Positions 25,383-34,183 of a stretch of 41,363 nt of DNA are shown in pieces. The first letter of the stretch is position 1. Each line of letters opens with the position of its first letter. The notes beneath the pieces are model-generated. The model was not told the DNA's origin. It worked only from the letters and a program-made list of their open reading frames with translations, and did not search any database. Source of the DNA: an uncultured Enterocloster sp. Lineage in GTDB: Bacteria; Bacillota; Clostridia; Lachnospirales; Lachnospiraceae. The stretch is from positions 1-41,363 of the forward strand of contig CALWRY010000012.1 in assembly GCA_944384065.1 (NCBI GenBank), in the 5' to 3' direction. The translations under genes and the position numbers were made by a program.

Positions 25383-25772
25383 CCCTTTTTCCTCCCCTTC
25401 TGTCAGCCGTCTCTTTATAATAATTCAGACAGCAGATATCTCTACCAATTTATGCTCGGACGCCTTCCGTCATTCATAACCGGTTTTTTTCTAAACCTAC
25501 AATTTTACGTTTATTAAAAAAACATGATGGATTTCTGCATCAGCATTCCCTGTTTCTGGCTGGTAGGTTTTGGTCTCATGTTCGGCGGAGCAGGCGCTTT
25601 CATTGGGGGACCGTATACGATTCAGCGTGCGGCAGCTTCCCCCACCCTTGACAACACCTAGGGCCCCCGGTGTATAATATACTACAAGCGGCTCAGTCCA
25701 GGCAGACGCAGCTTTCCGTTGCCTGCTCCTTCTGGGCCGTAAAAAAATTTCATATAGAAAGGACGTTTTATT
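25383..25772. other. 390-bp intergenic region between spmA and the YitT-like gene
   Basis: The left half is AT-rich and serves as the upstream region of spmA; TAATAATTCAGACAGC (25419-25434) resembles the dispersed 21-bp motif. At 25524-25661 there is a 45-codon frame with one hydrophobic Gly-rich segment but no ribosome binding site. A strong rightward promoter, TTGACA (25648-25653), 19-bp spacer, TATAAT (25673-25678), overlaps its end and serves the gene at 25773, which has AGAAAGGA upstream. Confidence 0.6.
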
Positions 25773-26441
25773 ATGTTGCAGCTGAAGAAGCTGTCGCGCT
25801 CACTGACTCAGGAGATAAAGGAGGTATGCCAGGCAAAACTTCTTGGTTCCATTCTTCTGGGAACGGCCATTACCACCTTCGGTCTCTACAATGTACACCA
25901 GCAGGCAGACATCACTGAAGGAGGTATCCTGGGAGGCATTCTATTGCTGAACCACTGGCTGGGCGTGTCATCTTCCCTACTGTCACCACTGTTGGACGGC
26001 TTAAGTTATCTCTTCGGTTTCCGTTATCTGGGGAAGAAATTCCTTAAGACATCCATCATCGCCACCCTCTGCATGTCCGGATTTTTCCGGCTGTGGGAGA
26101 TGTTCCCCCCTGTTCTGCCGAGTCTTGCGGATTATCCCCTGCTCGCTGCGGTTGTGGGCGGATGCTTCATCGGAATCGGATGCGGGCTGGTGGTTCGTCA
26201 GGGCGCTTCCAGCGCTGGGGACGATGCTCTTGCCATGGTAGTCTCAAAGATTTCCGGATGGCAGCTTTCAAGGTCTTACCTGTTTACGGACGTTACGGTT
26301 TTGGTTCTGTCACTGAGCTATATACCAGTTACCAAAATCGTGTACTCACTCATTACCGTAACCATCTCCTCTTTTTTAATCGGCTTTGTCCAGAATGCGG
26401 GAGTAAGCAGAACGGTTCCAAAGGGAGATGTTTCCGTATAA
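25773..26441 (+). CDS. YitT family membrane protein lacking the C-terminal domain
   Basis: 222 residues with five hydrophobic segments. The signature region AITTFGLYNVHQQADITEGGILGGILLLNHWLGVSSSLLSPLLDGL and the later VRQGASSAGDDALAMVVSK match the YitT membrane domain (GGxxG and GAxxGGxDxIA patterns). Typical YitT proteins are about 280 residues with a cytosolic DUF2179 domain; here the protein ends after the membrane part. Transport function is unproven for the family. It is the only rightward gene between 11.3 and 39.7 kb. Confidence 0.8.
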   Translation: MLQLKKLSRSLTQEIKEVCQAKLLGSILLGTAITTFGLYNVHQQADITEGGILGGILLLNHWLGVSSSLLSPLLDGLSYLFGFRYLGKKFLKTSIIATLCMSGFFRLWEMFPPVLPSLADYPLLAAVVGGCFIGIGCGLVVRQGASSAGDDALAMVVSKISGWQLSRSYLFTDVTVLVLSLSYIPVTKIVYSLITVTISSFLIGFVQNAGVSRTVPKGDVSV

Positions 26442-26452
26442 ACACGACAAAG

Positions 26453-26478
26453 GACGGGCTTCGGGCCCGTCTTTTCTA
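26453..26478 (+). terminator. Terminator of the YitT-like gene
   Basis: GACGGGC (26453-26459), loop TTCGG, GCCCGTC (26465-26471), then TTTTC. It lies 11 bp after the stop codon. Confidence 0.8.
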
Positions 26479-26504
26479 TTTTATCCACAAATCTGACAGA
26501 TGCT

Positions 26505-26547
26505 AAAAAAGTACGGCGAATCCGGATTTTTCTCCGCCTCGCCGTAC
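26505..26547 (-). terminator. Terminator of the cell-wall-binding-repeat gene
   Basis: A perfect 9-bp stem (26539-26547 with 26511-26519, GTACGGCGA) is followed on the minus strand by TTTTTT (complement of 26505-26510), 31 bp after the stop of the leftward gene. Confidence 0.85.
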
Positions 26548-26578
26548 CTAAAATCAATCATCCGCTCTGCCGCGCCCC

Positions 26579-27031
26579 TTACCGGACGCCAAACTTGGTT
26601 CCTCTGCGGATGGTGCCGTCGCTGTTCCACTCTGTATACACATAGGGGCCGCCGTCTGTGGTTCCGTTCTCCGTAAAGGTGTGCATCTCGTCTCCTATGA
26701 TCCGATCCCCGGTCTGGAGCTTGCAGCTGTTGCTGTCCATGTAATATACATTTCCATTGATCTTGAGAAGTCCCGCCTGAAGCTCCCCGGAGTCCGCTGC
26801 AAAGTACCAAGTGCCGTCCTTCTGGATCCAGCCAGTGCGCATCAGCTGATCATTTCCAAAATAGAACCAGTGATCCCTGTACCGAACCCAGTTGTTGGTG
26901 CAGTAAGTGCCGTCGCCCCACTGGTACTTCATACCCTGAGACGTGCTCACAAATCCTGCTGCCATAGATGTCATAGCGCTCCCCACTGTCAAGGCCAGCG
27001 CAAGCGCCGCTACTGCAAAATGTTTTCTCAT
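26579..27031 (-). CDS. Secreted protein with choline/cell-wall-binding-type repeats
   Basis: 150 residues with a Sec signal peptide (MRKHFAVAALALALTVGSAMTSMAAG, cleavage near residue 25). The rest is built of aromatic-Gly repeats of the CW_binding type: VRYRDHWFYFGNDQLMRTGWI, QKDGTWYFAADSGELQAGLL, INGNVYYMDSNSCKLQTG. No catalytic domain is present, so it is a pure wall-binding protein. A strong AAGGAGG precedes the ATG. It has its own promoter and terminator. Confidence 0.88.
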   Translation of the reverse strand: MRKHFAVAALALALTVGSAMTSMAAGFVSTSQGMKYQWGDGTYCTNNWVRYRDHWFYFGNDQLMRTGWIQKDGTWYFAADSGELQAGLLKINGNVYYMDSNSCKLQTGDRIIGDEMHTFTENGTTDGGPYVYTEWNSDGTIRRGTKFGVR

Positions 27032-27063
27032 AAGTAAAAACCTCCTTACAAAGCTCTTTTTTG

Positions 27064-27104
27064 ATTGACCTTAGTCTATACCCTGGAGCAGCTCCAAGGT
27101 CAAT
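27064..27104 (-). promoter_or_regulatory. Promoter bracketed by an inverted repeat
   Basis: Minus strand: TTGACC (27098-27103), 17-bp spacer, TATAGA (27075-27080), 43 bp before the wall-binding gene. ATTGACCTT (27064-27072) and AAGGTCAAT (27096-27104) are a perfect 9-bp inverted repeat around it, and TGGAGCAGCTCCA lies in the spacer. This looks like operator DNA. Confidence 0.6.
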
Positions 27105-27150
27105 GCATGTAAGAGGATTGTAAGGAGATTGTCGGTTTGCTTTAAAAATC

Positions 27151-27273
27151 GGTGGATATTGTGGATAAGTTGGTGGATAACTATGTTAATATCCTGGGGA
27201 CAAGCCTGTTATCCACCAAGTATAGTGTTTGGACGCTTAGAAAACCACAAGTTATATAGCCTGTTATCCACCA
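27151..27273. promoter_or_regulatory. Cluster of DnaA-box-like sequences
   Basis: Five 9-mers close to TTATCCACA lie within 123 bp: 27151-27159 (7/9, minus), 27160-27168 (perfect, minus), 27172-27180 (8/9, minus), 27209-27217 (8/9, plus) and 27264-27272 (8/9, plus). TTGGTGGATAAC (27170-27181) and its complement (27208-27219) form a 12-bp perfect inverted repeat; AGCCTGTTATCCACCA occurs twice (27203-27218, 27258-27273). A further perfect box is at 26481-26489. No gene overlaps the cluster. Confidence 0.65.
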
Positions 27274-27286
27274 CAAGGGTCTGGTT

Positions 27287-28723
27287 TTACATGCCCTCGC
27301 CCGGCTTTACGCCATCCGGAATGGGAGAGCGGTAAACGCCGCCGGTTTCTTCCAGAAGCTCTTTTTTCGCCTGCTCTGCCAGCTCCGGTTTCTCGTAAAC
27401 CATAGTGCAGGCATAGGCAATAGCCCGGGCAATGGCCTGGCTTGCCTTATCGCCAATGGAGGTTCCCACCTGGGCCGCAAACTGCCATGTATGGGCCCCG
27501 GTTCCCGGCACCATATCCGCGACCACATACTGGGCGGTAGGCGTAATGTAGCTCACATCCCCCACATCCGTGGATCCGGTCATAAGCATTTCCCGGACCT
27601 TATCGCTGTAGGGAATGATTGCCGTATTTAATGGACGGGAGGCGAACTCTTCCTCGCTGATCCCATTTACCTTTGCGCCCTGAGCAATCACCTTTCTGCG
27701 GGTTTCCTCCGGCATAGCCGCAAGGAACTTGCGCGCAATGGCAAATTCTTCCTCCCCGAAATCAGGTCCGCCCTGAGCGATAAATGCGTCGGAAAGCAGC
27801 CCGCAGGCCGTGGGGTTGGGGATATAGTCGCTGAGTCCGCCCAGCACGCGGATATCCACCTCCGTCTCAGTCATCAGCGCCGCTCCCTGGGCGATCTTTT
27901 TGATTCTTCCGAGTATCTCGTCACAGTCTGTAAGATGGGGGGCGCGCACAAAGTACAGAAGAGACGCATGTCCCTGGACAATATTGGGAGCGTCCCCTCC
28001 GCAGTCCAGATATGCGTAGTGAATCCTTGCAGAGGATATCACATGCTCCCGCAGATAATTCACGCCCACATTCATCAGCTCGCAGGCATCCAGCGCGCTC
28101 CGCCCCAGCTCAGGAGCTCCTCCTGCGTGGGATGTCCTTCCGGTAAAGTCAAACCGCACCTTATAGTAGGCCACGCTTCTCGGCCAGCAGCTGTTGTCCT
28201 CCATGGGATGCCAGGTAAAGCACATATCCAGATCGTCAAAGCAATGCTCCTTCGCCATGAACGCCTTCCCGAATCCGGTTTCCTCAGCCGGACAGCCAAA
28301 AAGCTTCACCGTTCCCTGCATTCCCGTCTTTTTTAAATACTCTTTTGTGAGAATCGCCGCTCCCACAGCTCCTGCGCCCAGTGCGCTGTGTCCGCAGCCG
28401 TGTCCGTAATTCTTTCCTTCAATGGGGCATCTCTCCGCTACGCCGGCCTCCTGGCTCAAATTGGGGAGCGCGTCATACTCCGCCAGAATTCCTATCACCG
28501 GCTTCCCGCTTCCATATACGCCGATAAATGCCGTCTCGATTCCCGCAACGTTCTTTTCCACCTGGAAGCCCTCTGACGCAAGAACCTCCATAATCTTGGC
28601 CGCACTTTTGAATTCCTTGTAGCCGTACTCCGCGTAACCCCACACCGAGCGATTGATGTCCGCAATGACACTCTTCTTTTCGTCCGCAAGACTGTGAATC
28701 AGTTCCCGATTGTCCATATACAT
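27287..28723 (-). CDS. M20 family amidohydrolase (AbgB-like)
   Basis: 478 residues of the M20 metallopeptidase family, closest by eye to the p-aminobenzoyl-glutamate hydrolase subunit B group. Metal-binding regions: LAEYDALPNLSQ, GHGCGHSALGAG, CPAEETGFGKAFM, and a C-terminal TGSTDVGDVSY. The lid domain has GRTSHAGGAPELGRSALDA. Hydrolyses an amide bond of a small N-acyl amino acid; substrate unknown. The ATG has AGGAGG upstream and lies 35 bp after the FabK-like gene, so it may be read from the fab operon. Confidence 0.88.
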   Translation of the reverse strand: MYMDNRELIHSLADEKKSVIADINRSVWGYAEYGYKEFKSAAKIMEVLASEGFQVEKNVAGIETAFIGVYGSGKPVIGILAEYDALPNLSQEAGVAERCPIEGKNYGHGCGHSALGAGAVGAAILTKEYLKKTGMQGTVKLFGCPAEETGFGKAFMAKEHCFDDLDMCFTWHPMEDNSCWPRSVAYYKVRFDFTGRTSHAGGAPELGRSALDACELMNVGVNYLREHVISSARIHYAYLDCGGDAPNIVQGHASLLYFVRAPHLTDCDEILGRIKKIAQGAALMTETEVDIRVLGGLSDYIPNPTACGLLSDAFIAQGGPDFGEEEFAIARKFLAAMPEETRRKVIAQGAKVNGISEEEFASRPLNTAIIPYSDKVREMLMTGSTDVGDVSYITPTAQYVVADMVPGTGAHTWQFAAQVGTSIGDKASQAIARAIAYACTMVYEKPELAEQAKKELLEETGGVYRSPIPDGVKPGEGM

Positions 28724-28758
28724 TTCCTCCTATGCTTTTATATTTAAACGGCGTCCGT

Positions 28759-29898
28759 TTATTTCCCCAAAAGATCCTGCATTACCTCCTCCACGCTCTC
28801 CATCTTTTCCGCCCTGTAGGCATTGCTCCCGCAAAAGAGAAGGGCGTGATCCACATCGCCTCTGGCCGCGTTCACCAGCGCCATGGTGATGCAGTAGGGA
28901 ATGGTCCGTATATCGCAGTGCTCCAGGCACTGGAAGCAGGACGTAATCGCAGGACGGTCCCCCTTCTTAATCCGCTCCAGGAAGGGATTTAAAATCGCCC
29001 TTCCCGGCATCCCCACCGGGCTCTGGGTGATGACAATATCCTGGACCTTTGCCTTGATATAGGCATCCTTATACGCCTGATCCGCGTCGCACTCCCAGGT
29101 AGTTACAAACCGGGTGGCTGCCTGAACTCCCTCTGCCCCCAGCGCAAACTGATGCTCCACGTCCTCATGGGTATAGATGCCTCCGGCCGTCACCACAGGA
29201 ATATGCTTGTTATACTTTTCCTCATACCCCTGGATCACCTTTATGACAGCCTTAACCTCCTGTTCATAGGCGTCCTGGCGGTAGGTATCCGGCACATTCT
29301 CTGTGTCAGCTCCATACTCCTTTAGCTGCTCTGGGGTAAATCCCAGATGTCCTCCGGCCAGGGGGCCTTCCACCACCACAAAATCCGGAGCCTGGTGATA
29401 CTTTCTGTCCCACAGCCTGCAGATCACGGAGGCTGATTTTGCGGATGAGACAATAGGCGCCAGCTTCACCCGCCGGGAGGGAATCGGAAGGGATTCCTCC
29501 TCCATCTCCCTGTAGGCCTGGGCCGCGTACTCCGGAAGCGACACAGGAAGCCCCGCACCGGAGATAATGCAGTCCGCACCCGCCTTGATGGCCTCCCGCA
29601 CCCACACGTCGTAGTGCTTGGTGGCCACCATGATGTTAAATCCAATTGCGCCCTCAGGAGCAGCCTCCCTGGCCAGCTTCATTTCCCGGTGGATGGCCCG
29701 CACATTGGCCTCCACAAAATTGGTGGTAAAGTCCGGTTCCTGAAAGCCAATCTGGGCGGAGGAGATAATTCCCATGCCGCCGGCCTTTGCCACAGCGCCG
29801 GCCAGGCGGTGAAGGCTTATCCCAACTCCCATTCCCCCCTGTATAATAGGCTTTTCTACAATCAAATCCCCAATAACTAATGGCTTCATTTCCATCAT
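28759..29898 (-). CDS. FabK-like FMN oxidoreductase / nitronate monooxygenase family protein
   Basis: About 379 residues, a TIM-barrel flavoprotein: KPIIQGGMGVGISLHRLAGAVAKAGGMGIIS at the N terminus, FNIMVATKHY, VVEGPLAGGHLGF, VVTAGGIYTHEDVEHQFALGAEGVQAATRFV for FMN phosphate, and a Cys-containing C-terminal extension (FQCLEHCDIRTIPYCI) absent from FabK. The ATG at 29898 overlaps the accDA stop by one base (TGATG) with AGGAG 6 bp upstream; a GTG and a second ATG lie beside it. Its place at the end of the fab operon suggests a role in lipid metabolism, but nitronate oxidation is equally possible. Confidence 0.85.
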   Translation of the reverse strand: MMEMKPLVIGDLIVEKPIIQGGMGVGISLHRLAGAVAKAGGMGIISSAQIGFQEPDFTTNFVEANVRAIHREMKLAREAAPEGAIGFNIMVATKHYDVWVREAIKAGADCIISGAGLPVSLPEYAAQAYREMEEESLPIPSRRVKLAPIVSSAKSASVICRLWDRKYHQAPDFVVVEGPLAGGHLGFTPEQLKEYGADTENVPDTYRQDAYEQEVKAVIKVIQGYEEKYNKHIPVVTAGGIYTHEDVEHQFALGAEGVQAATRFVTTWECDADQAYKDAYIKAKVQDIVITQSPVGMPGRAILNPFLERIKKGDRPAITSCFQCLEHCDIRTIPYCITMALVNAARGDVDHALLFCGSNAYRAEKMESVEEVMQDLLGK

Positions 29899-31799
29899 CA
29901 CATTCTCCTGAACCTGTCGTATCTCTGCTCCGCCAGAGCATCGCCGGACATGGGCAGATACGTTTCAAAGAACTCGACTATCGCTTTATCCATATATTCC
30001 ACAAGGCGGTACAGGTTATCCAGGGTCGCCGGCTCCTCCTCGGGTACGATCCTCTCAATGATATCCAGATCCTTCAGATCCGCCGCTGTGATCTTCATCA
30101 CCTTGGCCGCCTCCGGTGCCTTCTTGCTGTCCTTGTAGAGAATCGAGGCAAAGCCCTCCGGAGACAGGATCGAGTAGGTGGAGTTCTCCAGCATCCAGAC
30201 CTCATTGGCCACTGCTATGGCAAGAGCGCCGCCGCTGCCCGCCTCCCCGATTACAATGGAGAGCACCGGCACCTTCAGATCGGACATCGCAAAGAGGTTT
30301 CTGGCAATGGCCTCGCCCTGCCCCCTCTCCTCCGCGTCCATGCCGCAGTACGCTCCCGGCGTGTCCACAAAGCAGACAATGGGACGTCCGAAGGTCTCCG
30401 CCTGCTTCATAAGGCGCAGGGCCTTGCGGTACCCGTCCGGGGATGGCATACCAAAGTTTCTCTTTATATTGTCCTTGGTATTTCTTCCCTTCTGCTGTCC
30501 GATCACGGTCACGGGCATGCCGTGGAACATGGCAATGCCGCCCACAATGGCCCCGTCATCCTTAAAATACCGGTCCCCGTGGAACTCGATGAACTCATCA
30601 AAAAGCCCGTCAATATAATCCATCGCCACCGGCCGGTCCGTCCGCCGGGAGAGAAGAACCGTGTCCCAGGCCGTCTTTGCCTCCGTCTCCTCGGAAGCTG
30701 CAGCGCCAGCCTTCCCGGAATCCTCTCTGTCTCCCCGTCTGCGGCGTTTTTTGCGGGAATCCCCCTCCGCCTTTTCTGTCCGGGAGAAGCGGCTGAAAAA
30801 TCTTCCCTCCGCCTTCTCCCTGCGGGGAGCATCGGAGCCTGCTTCACGGGCTGCCTCCTCTGCGGCCTCCGGATTCTCCATGCCTGCAGCTGCTCCCTCC
30901 TGGGTCTCCCCCGCAGGGCTCTCCTCTGCCTCCATCCCATGGCTCTGATGCATACGCAGAATCTGTCCGATCACCCGCTTCTGATCCTTGCGCTCCACAA
31001 TCTTGTCCACAAAGCCGTGCTCCAAGAGAAACTCCGCCCTCTGGAACCCTTCCGGAAGCTTCTGCCCGATGGTCTGCTCGATTACCCGGGGACCCGCAAA
31101 CCCAATAAGGGCATGGGGCTCCGCCAGGATAATATCTCCCAGCATGGCAAAGCTGGCCGTGACGCCTCCGGTGGTGGGATCCGTCAGCACGCTGATAAAG
31201 AGCTGGCCTGCCTCGTGGTGCCGCTTTAAGGCCGCGGAGGTCTTGGCCATCTGCATGAGGGATACAATGCCCTCCTGCATGCGGGCTCCGCCGGAGCACG
31301 CGAAAATAATGACCGGCAGCTTCTCCCTTGTGGCTCTCTCCACTGCCCCGGCGATCTTTTCTCCCACCACATGTCCCATGCTGCTCATGATGAACCGGGC
31401 GTCGCACACGCCAACCACCGCGGGATTTCCCTCAATGGATCCCTTTCCGATGACAACCGCCTCGTTGAGCCGCGTCTTTTCCCTGGCCGCCTGGACCTTT
31501 TTCTCATAATTGGGGAAATGTAAGGGGTTGGAAAAGGGCATTTCTTTATCCCACTCCTCAAAGGTTCCCGCATCCACCAGCATTTCAATCCGCCGGTAGG
31601 CGTGTACCCGGAAATAGCCTCCGCACTTGGGGCAGACATAATAATTATTTACCACGTCCTCCACATAGATGGGCTGGCCGCATTTATTGCACTTGCGCCA
31701 CATGCCCTGGGGAACGGACGGCTCCTCCCCTCCCCTTGGCTGCGGCCGGTACTTCGTATCGATGGTTGTGTACGTCTTCTTAAACATATTACGGAGCAT
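29898..31799 (-). CDS. accDA: Fused acetyl-CoA carboxylase carboxyltransferase beta-alpha (AccD-AccA)
   Basis: 633-residue fusion of the two carboxyltransferase subunits that transfer CO2 from biotin to acetyl-CoA. Residues about 30-290 are AccD, with its zinc finger (C37, C40, C56, C59) and the crotonase-fold segments [11 protein letters not shown] and [13 protein letters not shown]. Residues about 295-370 are a charged Glu/Arg/Ala linker. Residues about 375-633 are AccA ([46 protein letters not shown]). The subunits are normally separate genes; fusion fixes their ratio. It is 20 bp after accC. Confidence 0.95.
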   Translation of the reverse strand: MLRNMFKKTYTTIDTKYRPQPRGGEEPSVPQGMWRKCNKCGQPIYVEDVVNNYYVCPKCGGYFRVHAYRRIEMLVDAGTFEEWDKEMPFSNPLHFPNYEKKVQAAREKTRLNEAVVIGKGSIEGNPAVVGVCDARFIMSSMGHVVGEKIAGAVERATREKLPVIIFACSGGARMQEGIVSLMQMAKTSAALKRHHEAGQLFISVLTDPTTGGVTASFAMLGDIILAEPHALIGFAGPRVIEQTIGQKLPEGFQRAEFLLEHGFVDKIVERKDQKRVIGQILRMHQSHGMEAEESPAGETQEGAAAGMENPEAAEEAAREAGSDAPRREKAEGRFFSRFSRTEKAEGDSRKKRRRRGDREDSGKAGAAASEETEAKTAWDTVLLSRRTDRPVAMDYIDGLFDEFIEFHGDRYFKDDGAIVGGIAMFHGMPVTVIGQQKGRNTKDNIKRNFGMPSPDGYRKALRLMKQAETFGRPIVCFVDTPGAYCGMDAEERGQGEAIARNLFAMSDLKVPVLSIVIGEAGSGGALAIAVANEVWMLENSTYSILSPEGFASILYKDSKKAPEAAKVMKITAADLKDLDIIERIVPEEEPATLDNLYRLVEYMDKAIVEFFETYLPMSGDALAEQRYDRFRRM

Positions 31800-31819
31800 G
31801 CGTCAATTCCTTCCTTCCA

Positions 31820-33172
31820 TCACTTCACATAATCGGGAAAATACTTCTCAATGAATCCTGTGTCCGTATCCCCCTTCCGGAAGGCCTCATTCTCCAGGAT
31901 CTCATACTGAAAGTCCACATTCGTCTCGATTCCCTCAATGATCAGTTCCCCTAAAGCGCTGCGCATCTTGGCAATGGCCGATGCCCTGTCCTTGTCATAT
32001 ACAATCAGCTTCATCAGCATGGAGTCATAATTCGCCGGAACCTTGTAATCCCCATAGATGTGGGTGTCCACCCGGACCCCGTTGCCGCCGGGAATATGCA
32101 CAGAGGCGATCCGTCCCGGACACGGCATAAAGTTCTTTGCCGGATTCTCCGCGTTGATGCGGCACTCAATGGCATGGCCCTGAATCCTTACATCCTCCTG
32201 GGACACGCTTAAGGGCTCCCCTGCGGCAATCCGGATCTGCTCCTTGATCAGGTCCATCCCCGTGACCATCTCGGTCACAGGATGCTCCACCTGGATCCGG
32301 GTATTCATCTCCATAAAATAGAAATTCTTGTGCTTGTCCAGAAGAAACTCAATGGTTCCCGCGTTCTCATATCCAACAGCCTTGGCCGCCTTCACAGCGG
32401 TCTCGCCCATCCTCTTTCGAAGCTCCGGGGAAATCACATCGCAGGGTGCTTCCTCCAGAACCTTCTGGTGGCGCCTCTGGATGGAGCAGTCCCTCTCGCC
32501 CAGGTGGATCACATTCCCGTGCTTGTCCGCCATGATCTGGAACTCCACGTGCCGGGGCCTCTCGATGTATTTCTCAATATACATGGTGTCATCGGAAAAT
32601 CCCTTGACCGACTCCAGCTGGGCCGCCTGGAAAAGCTCGGTAAAATCCTCCTCGCTCCAGGAGACGCGCATTCCCTTTCCGCCGCCCCCTGAGGAGGCCT
32701 TGATCATAACCGGAAATCCGATCTCCTTTGCCATGGCCAGTCCGTCCTGCGCTGTGTGCACCGGCTCCTTGCTGCCGGGCACCACGGGAACCCCTGCCTC
32801 CATCATGGTCTTTCTGGCCTCGGACTTATTTCCCATCTTGTTGATAATATCCGCAGACGGCCCGATAAAGGTGATATTGCACTCTGCGCAGAGCTTGGCG
32901 AACCGGGCATTCTCCGAAAGAAAGCCAAAGCCGGGATGGATGGCGTCCGCCTTTGTGGCCACCGTGGCCGCCAGAATCTGCTCCATATTCAGGTAGCTCT
33001 GGCTTGATGGCGCAGGGCCGATGCAGATGGCCTCGTCCGCCAGCATGGTGTGAAGGCAGTCCCTGTCCGCCTCTGAATACACCGCCACCGTACGGATGCC
33101 CATCTCCCTGCAGGCCCGTATAATCCGAACGGCAATCTCGCCCCGATTGGCGATTAATATCTTGTTAAACAT
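31820..33172 (-). CDS. accC: Acetyl-CoA carboxylase biotin carboxylase subunit
   Basis: 450 residues, ATP-grasp enzyme that carboxylates biotin on AccB. Visible: FNKILIANRGEIAVRIIRA, the glycine loop SSGGGGKGMRVSW, YIEKYIERPRHVEFQIMAD, and EMNTRIQVEHPVTEMVTGMDL with the catalytic Glu/Arg. Length equals the family's. 17 bp from fabZ. Confidence 0.98.
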   Translation of the reverse strand: MFNKILIANRGEIAVRIIRACREMGIRTVAVYSEADRDCLHTMLADEAICIGPAPSSQSYLNMEQILAATVATKADAIHPGFGFLSENARFAKLCAECNITFIGPSADIINKMGNKSEARKTMMEAGVPVVPGSKEPVHTAQDGLAMAKEIGFPVMIKASSGGGGKGMRVSWSEEDFTELFQAAQLESVKGFSDDTMYIEKYIERPRHVEFQIMADKHGNVIHLGERDCSIQRRHQKVLEEAPCDVISPELRKRMGETAVKAAKAVGYENAGTIEFLLDKHKNFYFMEMNTRIQVEHPVTEMVTGMDLIKEQIRIAAGEPLSVSQEDVRIQGHAIECRINAENPAKNFMPCPGRIASVHIPGGNGVRVDTHIYGDYKVPANYDSMLMKLIVYDKDRASAIAKMRSALGELIIEGIETNVDFQYEILENEAFRKGDTDTGFIEKYFPDYVK

Positions 33173-33189
33173 GGCTTACCCCCTCAAAC

Positions 33190-33615
33190 TCATCCGATCA
33201 TAAACGTCAGCTCCGCGCTGGCCGCTACCTTTCCGTCCACCGTAGCCACGGCTTTTCCGACGCCGACCGGGCCCTTCTGCTTGATAATCTCGCACTCCAG
33301 GCGCAGCTTGTCGCCGGGGCGGACCATGTGCTTAAACTTACAGTTGTTGATTCCTCCAAAATACCCGGTCTTCCCCTTGTAGGCGTCCAGGCTGAGCATA
33401 GCCACGGATCCCACCTGGGCAAGGGCCTCGATGATCAGCACGCCGGGCATCACCGGATTCTCCGGAAAATGTCCCCTGAAATAGGGCTCGTTGAAGGTGA
33501 CGCACTTATATCCCACGGCGCGCACGCCGGGCTCCAGCTCCTCAATATAGTCTACCAGGAGAAATGGATGCCTGTGGGGCAGTATTTCCTGAATCTCTTT
33601 GTTACCCATTAACAC
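33190..33615 (-). CDS. fabZ: 3-hydroxyacyl-ACP dehydratase
   Basis: 141-residue hot-dog enzyme removing water from beta-hydroxyacyl-ACP. The catalytic His is in [13 protein letters not shown] and the catalytic Glu in [20 protein letters not shown]. Start may be this ATG or the ATG two codons later. FabZ is the only dehydratase in the cluster; no fabA/fabM isomerase is seen, so the source of unsaturated fatty acids is not visible here. Confidence 0.97.
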   Translation of the reverse strand: MLMGNKEIQEILPHRHPFLLVDYIEELEPGVRAVGYKCVTFNEPYFRGHFPENPVMPGVLIIEALAQVGSVAMLSLDAYKGKTGYFGGINNCKFKHMVRPGDKLRLECEIIKQKGPVGVGKAVATVDGKVAASAELTFMIG

Positions 33616-33650
33616 GTCAATCGCTCTCCTCTCTGCAAGATGGACCTGTC

Positions 33651-34172
33651 TCAGCGGATGCGGAACAATGGCTGGCCGTACTCCACCACGTCCTCATTCT
33701 TCACAAGGACAGCCTCAACCACGCCGTCATACTCGCTCTCGATCTCATTCATCAGCTTCATAGCCTCGATAATGCCCAGCACCTGGCCCTTTTTCACGGT
33801 ATCTCCTACCTTCACAAAGGGCTCCGCGTCCGGGGAGGCCGCCGCATAAAAGGTTCCCACCAAGGGAGAGGTCACCACATTGCCGGCCGCAGCGTCCCCA
33901 TTCTCAGAAGCCGCTTCCTCGCCGCCTGCCGGGGCTGGGGCGGGCGCCTGGGCTGCCGCAGGAACCGGAACTGCTCCCGCCATCCCGGCAGCCGCACTCA
34001 CCATCTGGGCCGTAACCGCCGGATCCACGGCCGGGGCCGCTACCGTCACAATTTTGGACTTTTCCTTTTCTCTCTTTAAGCAGATCTTCGTGTCCCCCTC
34101 TATCAGCTCAAAGCTGGTGAGAGTGGAGTCGGAAACCGCCTGAATCAGTGTCATGATCTCATCTATCTTCAT
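33651..34172 (-). CDS. accB: Biotin carboxyl carrier protein
   Basis: 173 residues. N-terminal helix/strand domain (1-45), Ala/Pro-rich flexible linker (about 46-98) and biotinyl domain with the EAMKLMNE motif, K139 being the biotinylation site. Swings biotin between AccC and the AccDA fusion. Normal order accB-fabZ-accC-accDA for Firmicutes. Confidence 0.97.
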   Translation of the reverse strand: MKIDEIMTLIQAVSDSTLTSFELIEGDTKICLKREKEKSKIVTVAAPAVDPAVTAQMVSAAAGMAGAVPVPAAAQAPAPAPAGGEEAASENGDAAAGNVVTSPLVGTFYAAASPDAEPFVKVGDTVKKGQVLGIIEAMKLMNEIESEYDGVVEAVLVKNEDVVEYGQPLFRIR

Positions 34173-34183
34173 CCTGCTCCTCC

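Noticed and set aside
25524-25661. 45-codon frame with one Gly-rich hydrophobic segment
   Set aside because: No ribosome binding site (A-run only) and the YitT-like promoter overlaps its end; it could be a small membrane protein but support is too weak.
27151-27273. Chromosomal origin of replication
   Set aside because: No dnaA, dnaN or AT-rich unwinding element with DnaA-trio is adjacent; a DnaA-binding cluster is the more modest reading.
29880-31229. 449-codon open frame on the plus strand
   Set aside because: Antisense to accDA over its whole length; no conserved motif and no ribosome binding site logic.
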